A DNA stretch of 19,656 bases, from positions 1 through 19,656 of the forward strand of contig CAJXDV010000006.1 of the NCBI GenBank assembly GCA_913052435.1, given 5' to 3'. Within the stretch, counting starts at the first letter, position 1, and each line of letters starts with the position of its first letter. The translations under genes and the position numbers were made by a program. The notes below the pieces were generated by a model. That model saw nothing but the letters and a program-made list of their open reading frames with translations, ran no database searches and was not told where the DNA came from. The DNA is from an uncultured Pelagibacteraceae bacterium (GTDB taxonomy: Bacteria; Pseudomonadota; Alphaproteobacteria; Pelagibacterales; Pelagibacteraceae). This document shows positions 1-9,285 of the stretch, piece after piece.

Positions 1-444
1 CTTCTTATTCGGGTACAGTCATTTTCTTCCCCGACGAAAGAGCTTTACAACCCAAAGGCCTTCTTCACTCACGCGGCATCGCTGCATCAGAGTTTCCTCC
101 ATTGTGCAATATTCCCTACTGCTGCCTCCCGTAGGAGTTTGGGCCGTGTCTCAGTCCCAATGTGGCTGATCATCCTCTCAGATCAGCTATTGATCAAAGT
201 CTTGGTAGGCCATTACCCCACCAACAAACTAATCAAGTGCGGGCTCATCCATTGGCGCATAAAGCTTTCTCCGTAAAGACTTATGAGGTATTAGCACAAG
301 TTTCCTCGTGTTATTCCTCACCAAAGGGAAGATACCCACATGTTACTCACCCGTCTGCCACTAAGTATTGCTACTCCGTTCGACTTGCATGTATTAGGCG
401 TGCCGCCAGCGTACGTTCTGAGCCATGATCAAACTCTCAAGTTT
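1..444 (-). rRNA. rrs: 16S ribosomal RNA, 5' part (cut by window edge)
   Basis: This is the first ~444 nt of a small-subunit rRNA, read on the minus strand. The universal 27F site (AGAGTTTGATCATGGCTCAG) lies at 417-436 as its reverse complement, and the 338-357 universal site (plus-strand CTGCTGCCTCCCGTAGGAGT) lies at 120-139. The mature 5' end is placed near 444, by analogy with the E. coli start, at the AAAC that precedes TTGAGAGTTTG. The gene continues beyond position 1, so the rest of 16S and the remainder of the rrn operon are outside the window. The sequence is alphaproteobacterial in character and fits a SAR11 relative, but the exact clade was not tested. An 88-codon open frame on the opposite strand is only a by-product of the rRNA sequence. 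Confidence 0.97.
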
Positions 445-622
445 AAAAACGGCGCACACTAGCTTCTATATAAATTCTAAGAATAAAATTTATATAATAT
501 TGAAGTGTGTACGACAAATTTTGGTAACCTTAACCGTCCACACTTCTCTTCTAAAATTTTAACAAATTAAATAGCTAATTGAGCTATAAGGCCCAATAAA
601 TAACATTTTTTACATGTTGAGT
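445..622 (-). other. 16S rRNA leader (pre-rRNA) with two hairpins
   Basis: This transcribed leader lies between the proposed rrn start (~622) and the mature 16S 5' end. Two clear inverted repeats are visible. One has arms 467-476 and 487-496 (10 bp, 10-nt loop). The other has arms 502-509 and 539-546 (GAAGTGTG/CACACTTC, 8 bp, 29-nt loop). These may shape RNase III processing or antitermination. I found no good match to the boxA core CTCTTTAACA. The 16S processing stem needs the 3' flank, which is not in the window. No protein gene is seen here. Confidence 0.5.
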
Positions 623-628
623 GTGACG

Positions 629-656
629 CTTATATTAGAAAAAATTAATAAATCAA
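629..656 (-). promoter_or_regulatory. Candidate rRNA operon promoter
   Basis: Read on the minus strand, a TTGATT -35 box (651-656) is followed by a 16-nt spacer and a TATAAG -10 box (629-634). This predicts a start near 622, about 180 nt before mature 16S. The boxes fit sigma70 consensus moderately, and AT-rich DNA produces such matches by chance. The position in the only sizeable gap upstream of 16S supports the call. Confidence 0.35.
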
Positions 657-723
657 GTTATTAGATCAATAAAATATGTGTTAAAAAGCCTTGTAAATCA
701 ATATTTTTTTAACTGATATTTAA

Positions 724-2025
724 ATGTTTAATAGCAACAATCTAAATAAAATTAAAGTATATGCTCATTTTATTTGGTTAATTCTTCTCATGTCTATTTC
801 AGTTTTGGTTATTAATTATTACAATCAATATCAAAAAAATCAGGTTGAATATTTAATAAAATCTTTAGACAATATTTATTTTCATAAATCACTTAAGAAT
901 ATTACTTCAAAATTAAAACCAAGATATATCAAAATTAATTATATTTCTAAAGCAGGCGATACATATGAAAGTATAATTAATAATTTGAAAATTAATAAAA
1001 TAGAAAAAAAATTATTTCTAAAATCGATAGCAAAACATAAATCTTTAAAAATATTGAGAACTGGTAAAAAATTTTTTTTTAAAATTGATCAAATGGACAA
1101 ACCTAAAATCTTAGAATTCAAAATTGAAACAGGCAAAAAAAATGAAATGTATTTTTCAAGAATTTTAGATAAAGAGATATTTTCTTCAAAATTAATTGAA
1201 AAAAATTTTTCAAAAGAAATTACATATAAAGAAGCTGTTATTACAAATAGTCTTTATAATAGTGCAATTAATCTTGGTATTAAACCAAATGTAATAATTG
1301 AATTCGCTAGGCTATATGGTTTTCAGGTGGACTTCCAAAGGGATATTTGGAAAAATGACTCTTTCCAAATAATTTATGAAGAATTTAAAAATGAAAAAGG
1401 TAACGTTGTTGATACTGGAGATATTATTTACGCAAATTTAAATCTTCAAAATACCAATCTACAACTTTATAAATTTGAATACGAGAAAAATAAAATCGAC
1501 TATTTTGATGAAAACGGAAAAAGTGTGAGAAAGACTTTAATGAAAACCCCAATTAATGGAGCAAGATTATCTTCATCATTTGGAAAAAGAAAACATCCAA
1601 TATTGGGTTATAATAAATTGCATACTGGAACAGATTTTGCTTCTCCCAAAGGCACTCCAATTATGGCATCAGGAGATGGCATAATATCTAGAGCTAAATG
1701 GTGTGGTGGTGGTGGTAATTGTATAAAAATAAAACATAACTCAGTCTATCAAACAGTTTATGCACATTTGTCAAAGTTTGGCAGAGGTATAAAAAGGGGT
1801 GTTAGAGTCAAACAAGGACAGATAATTGGATATGTGGGATCTACTGGTATGTCCACTGGTCCTCATTTACATTATGAAGTAATAGAAAATGGTCGTAAAA
1901 TCAATTCTCAAAAATTAAAATTACCTTCTGGTAGAATATTAAAAGGAAAAGATAGAAATTTGTTTGAGGTGAATAAAATTAAAATTGATGTGCTAAAATC
2001 TGAACTAATTTCTAAGATAAATTAA
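724..2025 (+). CDS. Membrane-anchored M23 family metallopeptidase (LytM-like)
   Basis: A 433-residue zinc peptidase of the M23 (LytM/lysostaphin) family, which cuts peptide cross-links of cell-wall peptidoglycan in the periplasm. An N-terminal hydrophobic segment at about residues 14-33 looks like an uncleaved anchor or signal. Residues ~65-265 form the region usual for DipM/MepM-like proteins ahead of the catalytic domain. The catalytic domain (~278-400) has the HxxxD motif (H300-D304), H348 in YAHLS, and HxH in PHLHYE (H382, H384). All metal ligands are present, so it should be active rather than a degenerate activator. It lies divergently from the rRNA operon and meets the DUF4167 gene tail to tail with a 4-nt overlap. 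No strong Shine-Dalgarno sequence precedes the ATG. The exact cell-wall role (division or growth) cannot be read from sequence. Confidence 0.9.
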   Translation: MFNSNNLNKIKVYAHFIWLILLMSISVLVINYYNQYQKNQVEYLIKSLDNIYFHKSLKNITSKLKPRYIKINYISKAGDTYESIINNLKINKIEKKLFLKSIAKHKSLKILRTGKKFFFKIDQMDKPKILEFKIETGKKNEMYFSRILDKEIFSSKLIEKNFSKEITYKEAVITNSLYNSAINLGIKPNVIIEFARLYGFQVDFQRDIWKNDSFQIIYEEFKNEKGNVVDTGDIIYANLNLQNTNLQLYKFEYEKNKIDYFDENGKSVRKTLMKTPINGARLSSSFGKRKHPILGYNKLHTGTDFASPKGTPIMASGDGIISRAKWCGGGGNCIKIKHNSVYQTVYAHLSKFGRGIKRGVRVKQGQIIGYVGSTGMSTGPHLHYEVIENGRKINSQKLKLPSGRILKGKDRNLFEVNKIKIDVLKSELISKIN

Positions 2026-2420
2026 TCTGTAATATTTAATTGATTAGGACCTTCTTCTTTAAAAGTCTCTTCTTTTGTTTTATCTTTATTGTCTTCATTT
2101 TTCGATTGAGTAATATTCAAATTTTGTACTTTTAAACTTTCTTGTGAAATAATAATTCTTGAAAAATGATCAGCATGTTGTAAGTAATTTTCCGACAAAA
2201 TTTTATCTCCATTGGATAATGCTTCCCTTGCAAGGTCATTATATTTTTCAATTAATTTTGCTGCATTTTGATTATTTTTTCCAGGATTCTTTCTCTTAAA
2301 TTCTGGACTACTATTAAATTCTCCATTGATTTTATGTCCATTACTGTTTCTTTTTCTAAAATTTCTATCTCCACTAGATTTAAACCTGTTTCTTTTGTAA
2401 TTATTTCTGAAGTTGTTCAT
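2022..2420 (-). CDS. DUF4167 domain protein
   Basis: A 132-residue protein of a family found mainly in Alphaproteobacteria. The conserved core is at residues ~50-92 (NAAKLIEKYNDLAREALSNG followed by DKILSENYLQHADHFSRII). Ahead of it is a strongly basic, Asn/Arg/Lys/Gly-rich, probably disordered stretch of about 50 residues, which suggests nucleic-acid binding. The tail (~100-132) is rich in Lys, Glu and Asn. Its start codon overlaps the prmC stop (ATGA), so it is translated in the same operon as prfA and prmC. A link to ribosomes or RNA is therefore a reasonable inference, but the function is unknown. It overlaps the stop of the M23 peptidase gene by 4 nt. Confidence 0.85.
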   Translation of the reverse strand: MNNFRNNYKRNRFKSSGDRNFRKRNSNGHKINGEFNSSPEFKRKNPGKNNQNAAKLIEKYNDLAREALSNGDKILSENYLQHADHFSRIIISQESLKVQNLNITQSKNEDNKDKTKEETFKEEGPNQLNITD

Positions 2421-3268
2421 TTATTATTTATTTTTGTGCTCACTATACATCTGTCTCTACCTGATAGGTCTTTGCCAGTTTTGTTTATATAAAATCCATT
2501 ATTTTTTAACAATTTTAATACGTTATTCTTTTGAGAATAACCAATCTCTACGATTAATTTTCCATTATTTTTTAATAATTTTGAACTTTTTTCAATTACT
2601 TTTGTTATTTCTTCGCATCCATCAAGACCGCCACTAAGTGACTCTCTTGGTTCATAAATTCTAATGTCATCATCTAACCTGATTAAATCTATATTACTTA
2701 TATAAGGAGGATTAGATAATATTAAATCATATTTATTATAATTAAATTTGTCAATATCGATGTTTATAAATTTTATTTTATTTTCCAAGTGATGTATTTT
2801 TGCATTAGTTTTAGCAACTTTTAAGGCTTTTGAGGATATATCTATGGCAATTGCTTTACATTTGCTCCTTTCTTTTAGTACAGAAACAATAATGCACCCT
2901 GATCCAGTTCCTATATCCAAAATCTTTTTAGATTCATTGTCTGATAAATAATTTAATGTTTCTTCAACAATTTGTTCTGTCTCTGGTCTGGGTACCAATA
3001 CTGATTTGTTAATAAAAAATTTATATTTCCAAAAATATTTAAAACCTAAAATATAAGCAATTGGTTCTTTTTTTTTTCTTCTAGATAAATATAAATTAAA
3101 TTTATCAAGTTGCTTTTTATTTATTTCTTTTTTTAAATTGGTCAATATTTTCTCTCTTTTTTTGTTTAAAGCTTTTGATAGTAGCAACTCACTGTCAAGT
3201 TCGGGATTTATTATATTACTTATTTTTAAGGAATTAATTCCATTATTTAATATTTTTTGGTAATTCAT
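2417..3268 (-). CDS. prmC: Peptide chain release factor N5-glutamine methyltransferase
   Basis: PrmC (HemK) transfers a methyl group from S-adenosylmethionine to the glutamine of the GGQ motif in release factors RF1 and RF2, which improves termination. The 283-residue length is normal. An N-terminal helical substrate-binding domain (~1-80) ends in the typical segment EPIAYILGFKYFW. The Rossmann methyltransferase domain has the SAM motif DIGTGSG (118-124) and the catalytic NPPY (186-189), diagnostic of amide-nitrogen methylation. It lies 3 nt downstream of prfA, whose product is its substrate, and its stop overlaps the start of the DUF4167 gene. Confidence 0.97.
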   Translation of the reverse strand: MNYQKILNNGINSLKISNIINPELDSELLLSKALNKKREKILTNLKKEINKKQLDKFNLYLSRRKKKEPIAYILGFKYFWKYKFFINKSVLVPRPETEQIVEETLNYLSDNESKKILDIGTGSGCIIVSVLKERSKCKAIAIDISSKALKVAKTNAKIHHLENKIKFINIDIDKFNYNKYDLILSNPPYISNIDLIRLDDDIRIYEPRESLSGGLDGCEEITKVIEKSSKLLKNNGKLIVEIGYSQKNNVLKLLKNNGFYINKTGKDLSGRDRCIVSTKINNK

Positions 3269-3271
3269 TTA

Positions 3272-4342
3272 TTATAGATTGCCAAGTTTGTCTTGCTGTG
3301 CTTGTATACTTAAGTTTTCAATCATTTCATCAAATATTTCACCTTCCATAAATTTTTCTAATTTGTGTAAAGTTAAATTTATTCTATGGTCTGTTACTCT
3401 TCCTTGTGGAAAATTATATGTCCTTATCCTTTCCGACCTATCGCCAGTACCAATTTTACTTTTTCTGTCTTTGGATCTTTCTTCATCTCTTTTTTGTCTC
3501 TCTAATTCATAAATTCTAGATCTTAATATTTTAAGTCCTTTTTCTTTATTTCTAATTTGAGATTTTTCATCTTGCTGACTAACTACTATTCCTGTTGGTA
3601 TATGAGTTATTCTTACTGCAGAGTCTGTTGTGTTTACACTTTGTCCGCCAGGACCACTACTTCTGAAAACATCAATCCTTAAATCTTTATCTTCTAGTAT
3701 TACATCTACCTCTTCAGCTTCAGGTAATACCGCAACAGTTGCTGCTGATGTATGAACTCTGCCTTGAGTCTCTGTGTCGGGAACTCTTTGAACTCTATGA
3801 ACTCCACTTTCATACTTTAGAGAAGAATAAATATTTTTTCCTTTAATTATTGCTATAACTTCTTTTAAACCACCGGCATCACTTTTCGAGATAGATATAA
3901 CTTCCATTAACCATTTTTTTTTGTGACTTATTTTTTCGTACATTTTATATAGATCTGAAGCAAATAAACTTGCTTCTAATCCACCTGTCCCGGCTCTGAT
4001 TTCAATTATTGCATTTTTAGTATCCGCTTCATCTTTAGGTAGTAAAAACAATTTGATTTTTTTTTCATTTAACTCATTATTTTTTTTTAATTCCTCTAAC
4101 TCAGACAAAGCTAATTCTTTAATATCTTTATCAGAATTAGTATCATTAATTATTTTATCTAAATCTTTTTTATTTTTTTCAAAATCTTTATAAGCTTTAA
4201 CTTCTTTTATTATTTCGTTTAAAACTGAATATTCTTTAGATTTTTCAGCAAATTTTTTTTTATCAATATCTCCTGAGGAAAGTTCTTTTTCTAATTGAGA
4301 ATGTTTTGAAATCAAATTCTGTACTTTTGAAACAGGTAGCAT
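3272..4342 (-). CDS. prfA: Peptide chain release factor 1
   Basis: RF1 reads UAA and UAG stop codons and triggers hydrolysis of peptidyl-tRNA on the ribosome. The 356-residue protein has a helical N-terminal domain, the codon-recognition region with a PxT tripeptide (PDT, 188-190, in [12 protein letters not shown]), and the catalytic GGQ at 232-234 in [17 protein letters not shown]. PxT rather than SPF identifies it as RF1, not RF2. No internal frameshift is present, as expected for RF1. It overlaps ispG by one nucleotide (TAATG) and sits 3 nt ahead of prmC. This is the middle of a five-gene minus-strand operon. Confidence 0.98.
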   Translation of the reverse strand: MLPVSKVQNLISKHSQLEKELSSGDIDKKKFAEKSKEYSVLNEIIKEVKAYKDFEKNKKDLDKIINDTNSDKDIKELALSELEELKKNNELNEKKIKLFLLPKDEADTKNAIIEIRAGTGGLEASLFASDLYKMYEKISHKKKWLMEVISISKSDAGGLKEVIAIIKGKNIYSSLKYESGVHRVQRVPDTETQGRVHTSAATVAVLPEAEEVDVILEDKDLRIDVFRSSGPGGQSVNTTDSAVRITHIPTGIVVSQQDEKSQIRNKEKGLKILRSRIYELERQKRDEERSKDRKSKIGTGDRSERIRTYNFPQGRVTDHRINLTLHKLEKFMEGEIFDEMIENLSIQAQQDKLGNL

Positions 4343-5442
4343 TATGTATTTTTTTCAATTTCTTTAGATTTTTTTTCAACTAAATCTATAATTTTAGAAA
4401 TAATATTATTAGTGGTTATTTTTTTAGTCTCAATACCATTTAAATAAAGCATGTTGCTACCTTTTCCGCCGCCTGTTATACCGATATCAGTTTGAGAAGC
4501 TTCTCCAGGTCCATTAACTACACAGCCAATTATTGATAATGTGATTGGTGTTTTAATGTGTGATAGTTTTTCCTCTAATTTTTTAACCGTATCAATAACT
4601 TGGAATGCTTGTCTTGCACAAGATGGGCAAGATATTATTTTTACTCCACGTTTTAGAAGATTTAATGATTTCAAAATTTCGTTACCAACCTTTACTTCCT
4701 CAACAGGATTATCGGATAAAGAAACTCTAATTGTATCTCCAATTCCATCTAGCAGCAATGTACCAAAGCCAATGGATGACTTAATACTTCCTGGCAAAAA
4801 ACTACCTGCTTCAGTAATACCAAGATGTAAAGGATAATCAGTTTTGTTCGACAATTGTCGGTATGCTGCAATAGATAAAAAAACATCAGAAGATTTAACG
4901 CTTACCTTAAAATTAAAAAAATCTTCATTTTCAACAATACTAATATTTCTTAAGGCACTTTCAACAAGTGCCTCAGGACAAGGTTCCTTATATTTATCTA
5001 ATATATTTCTTTCAAGAGATCCGGCGTTTACACCAATTCTTATTGAACAATTATTATTTTTTGCAGCATTAATTACTTCTTTAATTTTTTTTGCATCTCC
5101 AATGTTTCCAGGATTTATTCTTAAGCATTTTGCTCCATTTTCTGCAGCCTCAATTGCTCTTTTGTAATGAAAATGAATATCGGCAACTATCGGTACAGGC
5201 ACATGTTTAACTATTTCTTTTAAGGCTCTAGTTGAATCTTCATCTGGACATGAAACCCTCACTATATCTGCACCTGCTTCTGAAATTTGATTTATTTGAT
5301 TAATAGTTTTTTTAACATCCTTAGTAAGAGTGTTAGTCATTGATTGTACTGAAATTGGATTTTTTCCACCAATTTTTACATCTCCAACACTTATTTCTTT
5401 TGTTTTTTTTCTATTGATATCTCTAAATGGCCTAATGCTCAT
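4342..5442 (-). CDS. ispG: 4-hydroxy-3-methylbut-2-en-1-yl diphosphate synthase (IspG/GcpE)
   Basis: IspG converts methylerythritol cyclodiphosphate to HMBPP, the next-to-last step of the non-mevalonate isoprenoid pathway, using a [4Fe-4S] cluster. The 366-residue bacterial-type protein has an N-terminal TIM-barrel (~1-255, with the conserved [18 protein letters not shown]) and a C-terminal iron-sulfur domain. The cluster ligands C272, C275 (SCPSCAR), C307 and E314 ([10 protein letters not shown]) are all present at the spacing of E. coli IspG. It lies 7 nt after lysC and its stop overlaps the prfA start. Isoprenoids also feed the ubiquinone pathway served by the nearby ubiG. Confidence 0.97.
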   Translation of the reverse strand: MSIRPFRDINRKKTKEISVGDVKIGGKNPISVQSMTNTLTKDVKKTINQINQISEAGADIVRVSCPDEDSTRALKEIVKHVPVPIVADIHFHYKRAIEAAENGAKCLRINPGNIGDAKKIKEVINAAKNNNCSIRIGVNAGSLERNILDKYKEPCPEALVESALRNISIVENEDFFNFKVSVKSSDVFLSIAAYRQLSNKTDYPLHLGITEAGSFLPGSIKSSIGFGTLLLDGIGDTIRVSLSDNPVEEVKVGNEILKSLNLLKRGVKIISCPSCARQAFQVIDTVKKLEEKLSHIKTPITLSIIGCVVNGPGEASQTDIGITGGGKGSNMLYLNGIETKKITTNNIISKIIDLVEKKSKEIEKNT

Positions 5443-5449
5443 TTTATTG

Positions 5450-6664
5450 TTATTTTTCCAGATTGAACTCTTTATGCAGGGCTACTATAGCTTTTTTGAT
5501 ATTTTTTTTATTAATTAAAACTGAAATTTTAATTTCAGATGTTGATATAACCAGAATGTTAATTTTTTGTTTTGCTAGAGCTTGGAACATTCGATAAGTC
5601 ACCCCTGGTGTTGTTATCATGCCTACGCCAATAATTGAAACTTTAGATACATTTTTATCAAACAATAAACTTTTAAAATTTATTTTTTTATTTTCATTAA
5701 TAATTTTTCTAGTTTTATTTAAATCATCTGCCTTGATCGTAAACGTTAAGTCAGTCTCTTTTCCGTTTGCTGAAATATTTTGAACAACCATATCAACATT
5801 TATTGAATTCTCTGAAAGTGGTTTAAATATAGAGGCAGCAATTCCTGGTTTATCTTTCACGCCCACAAGAGTAACTTTTGCATCATTTTGAGTTGAAGAT
5901 ATGCCTGTAATAATTTTATTATTAATTATATTTTTTCTTTTGGTAATTAAAGTTCCAGATTTATTTATAAATGATGATTTAACCTCAATATCTATTCTAT
6001 TTAGTCTAGCATCTTGAATTGAGTGAGGCTGCATAACTTTAGCGCCTAGAGACGCCATTTCTAACATTTCTTCATAAGAAATTACTTTAATTTTTTTTGC
6101 AAATTTAAGTTTATTTGGATCAGTTGTAAAAACACCTTCTACATCTGTGTAAATAATACACTTTTCTGCATTAAAAAACTTTGCAAACATTATGGCGCTT
6201 GCATCTGTTCCACCCCTGCCAATTGTTGTAATTCTATTTTGATAATTAATACCTTGAAATCCAGCAACAACTGGAATTCCTCCAGAATTTAAGTATTTCA
6301 AAATTCCTTTTTTATAGATTTCATTTATTCTAGAAAATTTATGTTTACCTTCGGTTTTTATTGGAATCTGCCAGGCCATCCAAGATCTTGATTTATAGCC
6401 TTTATCGATTAATTTTCCTGCAATTAGTGAACAGGACATTTGTTCGCCCGCAGAAACTAGGACATCATATTCTGAATCAGAAAAATTTTTACTTATTTTT
6501 TTTGATTTATTTACTAAATCATTGGTTACGCCGCTCATTGCTGATGACAGAACGATAACTTTATATTTTTTTTTTACATATTTTGTGATGATATCAGCAA
6601 CTTTTTTGATTCTATCAATAGTGCCTACCGAAGTACCTCCAAATTTCAAAACTACAATTTTCAT
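5450..6664 (-). CDS. lysC: Aspartate kinase
   Basis: Phosphorylates aspartate, the entry step to lysine, threonine, methionine and diaminopimelate. At 404 residues it is a single-function aspartokinase. The kinase domain (~1-245) shows KFGGTSVG (7-14), VVAGFQG (132-138) and the GRGGTDASA loop (149-157). Two C-terminal ACT domains follow: the first begins near 263 (VKDKPGIAA, 269-277) and the second near 342 ([14 protein letters not shown], then ISTSEIKIS). Paired ACT domains imply feedback control by lysine and/or threonine; which effector cannot be told from sequence. It is the first gene of the lysC-ispG-prfA-prmC-DUF4167 operon and starts back to back with ubiG across 69 nt. Confidence 0.97.
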   Translation of the reverse strand: MKIVVLKFGGTSVGTIDRIKKVADIITKYVKKKYKVIVLSSAMSGVTNDLVNKSKKISKNFSDSEYDVLVSAGEQMSCSLIAGKLIDKGYKSRSWMAWQIPIKTEGKHKFSRINEIYKKGILKYLNSGGIPVVAGFQGINYQNRITTIGRGGTDASAIMFAKFFNAEKCIIYTDVEGVFTTDPNKLKFAKKIKVISYEEMLEMASLGAKVMQPHSIQDARLNRIDIEVKSSFINKSGTLITKRKNIINNKIITGISSTQNDAKVTLVGVKDKPGIAASIFKPLSENSINVDMVVQNISANGKETDLTFTIKADDLNKTRKIINENKKINFKSLLFDKNVSKVSIIGVGMITTPGVTYRMFQALAKQKINILVISTSEIKISVLINKKNIKKAIVALHKEFNLEK

Positions 6665-6699
6665 TGAATAATTTTTTTTTTATAAGTTAAAATATATTG

Positions 6700-6727
6700 A
6701 TAAAATACATCTTGATTGTAATGTCAA
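6700..6727 (-). promoter_or_regulatory. Candidate promoter of the lysC operon
   Basis: On the minus strand a perfect -35 hexamer TTGACA (6722-6727) is followed by a 16-nt spacer and TTTTAT (6700-6705). It lies in the 69-nt gap between the divergent lysC and ubiG starts, which also has to hold the ubiG promoter. The -10 box is poor, so the call rests on the -35 match and its position. Confidence 0.4.
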
Positions 6728-6733
6728 TAACCA

Positions 6734-7462
6734 ATGAAAAGTAACACAATAAATAAAAAAGAAATAGAAAAATTTTCTAAAATTGCAGAAGAATGGTGGA
6801 ATCCAAACGGAAAATTTAAGCCACTACATAAATTTAACCCAATTAGAATTAAGTATATTAAGGAAAATATAGTAAGGGATTTTAAAATAAGAGATAAAGT
6901 CAAACCTTTCAAAGGTTTAAATATTCTAGACATTGGTTGTGGTGGAGGATTATTATCTGAGCCAATGGCAAGACTTGGTGGAAAAGTTGTTGGTATTGAT
7001 GCATCAAAGAAAAATATCAAAGTTGCAAAGCACCATTTAAGAAAGAGTAAACTTAATATTAAATACTTTAATACTTCGCCTGAAAAATTTAAAACAATTC
7101 AAAAATTTGATATTATTTTAAATATGGAAATTGTTGAACATGTAGAAGATGTAAATATTTTTATAAGACAAAGTTCAAAATTTTTAAAAAAATCAGGCAT
7201 AATGTTTATTGCAACATTAAATCAAACTCTAAAATCATATTTATTTGCTATAATTGGAGCCGAATATATTCTAAGATGGCTGCCTATAGGAACGCACGAG
7301 TGGGATAAATTTGTAAAACCAGATAGTCTTATTAATATTTGTAAGAAAAATTCTTTAAATTTAAAAAAAATGGATGGTATGAAATTTAATCCAATATTTG
7401 ATCAATGGAATATTTCTTCTGATAAATCAATCAACTATATTTCAAAGTTTAAGAAAATTTAA
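6734..7462 (+). CDS. ubiG: Ubiquinone biosynthesis O-methyltransferase
   Basis: UbiG carries out SAM-dependent O-methylations in ubiquinone synthesis. The 242-residue length is typical. The N-terminal signature EEWWNPNGKFKPLHKFNP (~19-36) is characteristic of UbiG. The SAM-binding motif I is DIGCGGG (66-72), with the acidic residue D89 in GID and NMEIVEHV (130-137) as motif II. The region IGAEYILRWLPIGTHEWDKF (175-194) matches the membrane-interacting and active-site part of the family. It is divergent from lysC and overlaps the stop of the DUF1178 gene by 4 nt. Confidence 0.96.
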   Translation: MKSNTINKKEIEKFSKIAEEWWNPNGKFKPLHKFNPIRIKYIKENIVRDFKIRDKVKPFKGLNILDIGCGGGLLSEPMARLGGKVVGIDASKKNIKVAKHHLRKSKLNIKYFNTSPEKFKTIQKFDIILNMEIVEHVEDVNIFIRQSSKFLKKSGIMFIATLNQTLKSYLFAIIGAEYILRWLPIGTHEWDKFVKPDSLINICKKNSLNLKKMDGMKFNPIFDQWNISSDKSINYISKFKKI

Positions 7463-7884
7463 TTTTCCTTATCGTCAATCCAAAGTATCATTTCTGTTTC
7501 TATTCCTTCTTCCTTTAGCTCCTTAACATCTTTCAAGGAAGCATTGCCGTAAATACCTTTTTTTCCTTTCTTATTGTTATAATGTATTGATCTTGCTTCG
7601 TAAGCAAAATTGTCACCAACAAATTCAAAATTTTGTTTAACAAATTTTTGATAATTTTTAAGTTTCTTTTTTACCTCTTTAAATTTTGCAGAGCTTTGAT
7701 CAACAGGCTTTTTTTTAGTTTTTGCTAAATTTGGAGACATCAATGATTTTTGAACTTTCAATGAACCACATGATTCACAATTTAGAAATTTAAGTTTTTT
7801 TAATCGTTCAAATTCTTTTGATGAACTAAACCAACTGTCAAACTCAACTAAACAATCTTGGCACTTTAAAGAATATTTAATCAT
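7459..7884 (-). CDS. DUF1178 family zinc-ribbon protein
   Basis: A 141-residue protein matching DUF1178, a family common in Proteobacteria. It starts MIKYSLKCQDCLVEFDSWF and carries two Cys pairs, C8/C11 and C36/C39 (CESCGS), likely one zinc ribbon. The conserved KSLMSPNLA follows. The middle (~55-80) is Lys-rich, and the C-terminal part (~85-137) has FVGDNFAYEARSIH and GIYGNASLKDVKELKEEGI, typical of the family. It lies 40 nt after argJ on the same strand and probably shares its transcript. The function is unknown. Convergent overlap with ubiG is 4 nt. Confidence 0.88.
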   Translation of the reverse strand: MIKYSLKCQDCLVEFDSWFSSSKEFERLKKLKFLNCESCGSLKVQKSLMSPNLAKTKKKPVDQSSAKFKEVKKKLKNYQKFVKQNFEFVGDNFAYEARSIHYNNKKGKKGIYGNASLKDVKELKEEGIETEMILWIDDKEN

Positions 7885-7924
7885 AATAAATATTTAGCAA
7901 CTATAATAATAAAATTCAATAAAC

Positions 7925-9226
7925 TTAGGTTCTATAATCTGCATTAATTTCAACGTATTTTTTTGTTAAATCCGTAGTATAGGCTGTAAATTTTTTATCA
8001 CCTAATCCTAAGTCAATTGTAAGATTGATTGAGTCATTTTTCATGTAATCACTTACCTTTATTTCATCATAATTTTCAGATAAATTTCCTTTAATTAAAA
8101 CTTTAAATGGTCCTATTAAAATTGATAGTTTATTAATATTTACTTTTGCACTGCTTTTTCCAATAGCCATTGCAATTCTGCCCCAATTTGGATCTTCACC
8201 AGCAAATGCAGTTTTTACCAAAAGTGAATTTGCGATAGAAAAAGAAATTTTTTTTGCTTCTTTTAGAGTTCTACAATTTTTACAATTTATTGTAATAAAT
8301 TTTGAAGCACCCTCTCCATCTGCCGTTACACTCTTGGCTAAATTTAATAGCACTTCATGAACAGAATCATTGAATTTTTTTAATTTTGTGTCTTTTGGTT
8401 TTTTAATTATAGGATTGTTTGCTTTATTTGTTGAAAAAATTATTACCATGTCATTTGTGCTGGTATCTCCATCGCACGATATGGCATTAAAAGTAGTTTC
8501 AATATTTTTTTTTAGAATTTGTTTAAGTACTGAAGATGGTAATTTTGCATCTGTAAATAAGAAACCAAGAGTCGTCGCCATATTTGGGAAAATCATACCA
8601 GAACCTTTTGCTATTCCATAAATTTTTACTTTAGTTGATCCAATTTTACATTCGGACATTGAAAGTTTTGGCTTTGTATCTGTGGTCATTATTCCAAGTG
8701 CTGCTTTCATCCAGATTAATTTATTTTGTGTGTATTTTATTTTTTGAATTAAATCAGGGATACTTTTTTTGATTTTATCTACTGGAAATTTTTCTCCTAT
8801 AGTTCCTGTACATGCAAACATTATTTCGTTTGGACTTATTTTTTTTGGACAGTCTTCATCCATCATTTGTTTATCAGATAAATTCTTAGACAAATCTAAA
8901 GATAATTCTTTCAAAGATTTGAAGCCATTTGATCCAGTTAATGCATTTGCATTTCTTGTATTAACCAAAAGAGCTGTCAATTTTTTAGAATCAATTTTTT
9001 GGTTCCATTTTATGTTTTCTGAAATAATTTTGGATTGTGTAAAAACTGATGCATAATTTGCGCCATCTCTAAAATAAAACAATACTAAATCATCTCTTTT
9101 TTTTTCATATAAACCTGCACTTACAGCAGAAATTGAAATTCCATCTAAGTGCTCAAGATCTTGAAAATCCGCAATTATTGACTTTTTGTTCTTTCTGTCA
9201 AAAAAGTTGTTTATGCTAAAAACCAT
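7925..9226 (-). CDS. argJ: Bifunctional glutamate N-acetyltransferase / N-acetylglutamate synthase
   Basis: ArgJ moves the acetyl group from N-acetylornithine to glutamate, recycling it in arginine synthesis; many members also make N-acetylglutamate from acetyl-CoA. The 433-residue precursor is expected to cut itself between A217 and T218 in PNMATTLGFLFTDA, where the threonine becomes the nucleophile of the beta chain. Other conserved blocks are NTRNANALTG (89-98), CTGTIGE (139-145), CDGDTSTND (251-259), FAGEDPNWGRIAMAIG (341-356) and the C-terminal NADYRT. All are intact, so it should be active. It is divergent from secA (59 nt apart) and is followed by the DUF1178 gene. Whether it is mono- or bifunctional cannot be settled by eye. 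Confidence 0.97.
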   Translation of the reverse strand: MVFSINNFFDRKNKKSIIADFQDLEHLDGISISAVSAGLYEKKRDDLVLFYFRDGANYASVFTQSKIISENIKWNQKIDSKKLTALLVNTRNANALTGSNGFKSLKELSLDLSKNLSDKQMMDEDCPKKISPNEIMFACTGTIGEKFPVDKIKKSIPDLIQKIKYTQNKLIWMKAALGIMTTDTKPKLSMSECKIGSTKVKIYGIAKGSGMIFPNMATTLGFLFTDAKLPSSVLKQILKKNIETTFNAISCDGDTSTNDMVIIFSTNKANNPIIKKPKDTKLKKFNDSVHEVLLNLAKSVTADGEGASKFITINCKNCRTLKEAKKISFSIANSLLVKTAFAGEDPNWGRIAMAIGKSSAKVNINKLSILIGPFKVLIKGNLSENYDEIKVSDYMKNDSINLTIDLGLGDKKFTAYTTDLTKKYVEINADYRT

Positions 9227-9285
9227 GATATTTAAAATTCTAAAATGATTACTATATATTCTTAATAATTAATAATACATCAAAA

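Noticed and set aside
162..428. An 88-codon open reading frame on the plus strand
   Set aside because: It is antisense to the highly conserved 5' region of 16S rRNA, whose universal primer sites are visible; its protein has no recognisable features.
3740..3790. RF1 tripeptide PDT instead of the PAT of E. coli
   Set aside because: The middle residue of the PxT motif varies in RF1, and the surrounding sequence is ordinary.
4541..5167. Open frames of 98 and 107 codons on the plus strand
   Set aside because: They are the antisense of ispG, whose frame has all catalytic residues; they lack start signals and recognisable domains.
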